Below the pieces are notes generated by a model. It was given only the letters and a program-made list of their open reading frames with translations, was not told where the DNA came from and did no database searches. Both the position numbers and the translations under genes were made by a program. 11,696 nucleotides of DNA, from contig JALFGI010000321.1 in NCBI GenBank assembly GCA_022777455.1, positions 1 to 11,696 on the forward strand. Reading direction: 5' to 3'. Shown here in pieces: positions 11,348-11,696 of this stretch. The DNA comes from Clostridiales bacterium. Its GTDB lineage: Bacteria; Bacillota_A; Clostridia; Oscillospirales; Oscillospiraceae. The stretch's first letter is position 1. Every line of letters begins with the position of its first letter.

Positions 11348-11696
11348 ATTTCTTCCTCTCCTTGTGGTTATTTCCCAATGGTAGTGTTTGCAGGAAAAGG
11401 GGAATTATGCGAAACACATGAGAAACGGTGCCATATGTCAAACCAGATTTCTTCCGGTTTCCTGCATTGGCCTCCACTGCCGGGTCATCGCTTTCCGCTT
11501 TGGTCAGCCGGATTTCCGCGCTTCTTTTTTCTTCGTCCATTTTTCACAGGCTGTCATCCACTAATTTGTGCGATGTTACCTCTTGACGGAGGCCATTTCA
11601 TAACAGACGATATGCACATTAATTATTTTGGGTCTTCCCAAAAACGGTCAATGGGATATAATGGGAATTGAACAAAGCGGTCAACGGAGGGACAGT
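11348..11696. other. Intergenic region between spoVT and the next rightward gene
   Basis: About 350 nt with no convincing gene. It must hold the spoVT promoter (minus strand) and, at its right end, the promoter and ribosome site of a plus-strand gene that begins just outside the window. Short frames on both strands here lack ribosome sites and known domains. Confidence 0.6.
11635..11691 (+). promoter_or_regulatory. Promoter and ribosome site of a gene starting just beyond the window
   Basis: TTCCCA (11635-11640), a 16-bp spacer and a perfect TATAAT (11657-11662), then GGAGGG at 11686-11691. The start codon should lie within a few bases of the window end. A dyad TTTTGGG/CCCAAAA (11626-11643) covers the -35, and CGGTCAA occurs twice (11645-11651 and 11678-11684), once on each side of the -10. 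Confidence 0.6.

Noticed and set aside
11395..11450. A TTGACA and a CATAATT upstream of spoVT considered as a promoter pair
   Set aside because: They are about 26 bp apart on the minus strand, too far for sigma-A, and no sigma-G-type -35 lies at the right distance from CATAATT.
11157..11540. 127-codon minus-strand frame running into spoVT in another frame
   Set aside because: No ribosome site before its ATG, and its C-terminal half is spoVT read out of frame.

Overview
The window looks like chromosomal DNA from a GC-rich, spore-forming member of the Clostridia, most likely an Oscillospiraceae-type gut anaerobe. This rests on AGGAGG-type ribosome sites, a full-length spoVT at the right end, a yerC/TrpR-like gene, DUF2284 and VTT-domain genes, and many foldback intergenic repeats. 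The genus is inferred, not shown.

Layout. Positions 1-128 hold the 5' end of a minus-strand gene, probably a TIM-barrel sugar-phosphate isomerase/epimerase. It diverges from a DUF2284 cysteine-rich protein (274-813, +). Next come five minus-strand genes: a VTT/TVP38 membrane protein with its own consensus promoter (896-1594), and an amino-acid ABC transporter operon read from 4363 down to 1741. The operon order is substrate-binding protein, internal terminator, permease, ATPase, yerC (TrpR-like repressor), terminator. Its promoter carries a 16-bp dyad exactly between -35 and -10. The dyad core resembles the E. coli trp operator, so YerC may regulate its own transporter.

Positions 4444-5066 are non-coding and contain a foldback repeat, then the promoter and leader of an XRE regulator (5067-6137). 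That regulator carries a C-terminal beta-solenoid-like array with one cysteine per ~16-residue turn. A second foldback repeat (6174-6324) and a promoter with a 22-bp dyad precede an MFS exporter (6433-7692).

The right third is dominated by repeats. A TIR element (7745-7935) lies next to the first of three related ~162-bp hairpin elements (A 7946-8108, B 10435-10597, C 10644-10804). A and B are inverted copies bracketing a membrane-anchored M48 metallopeptidase gene (8150-10435). B and C sit on either side of one bidirectional terminator shared by the peptidase gene and convergent spoVT. All three elements are flanked by 4-bp direct repeats (AACA, AATA, TTAG). Removing B and C restores a compact stop-terminator-stop junction, so these look like real insertions of a MITE-like element that struck the two stop codons without changing either protein.

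The most novel-looking items are the MITE family and its precise stop-codon insertions, the cysteine-ladder XRE protein, and the TrpR-like operator/YerC/ABC transporter circuit.
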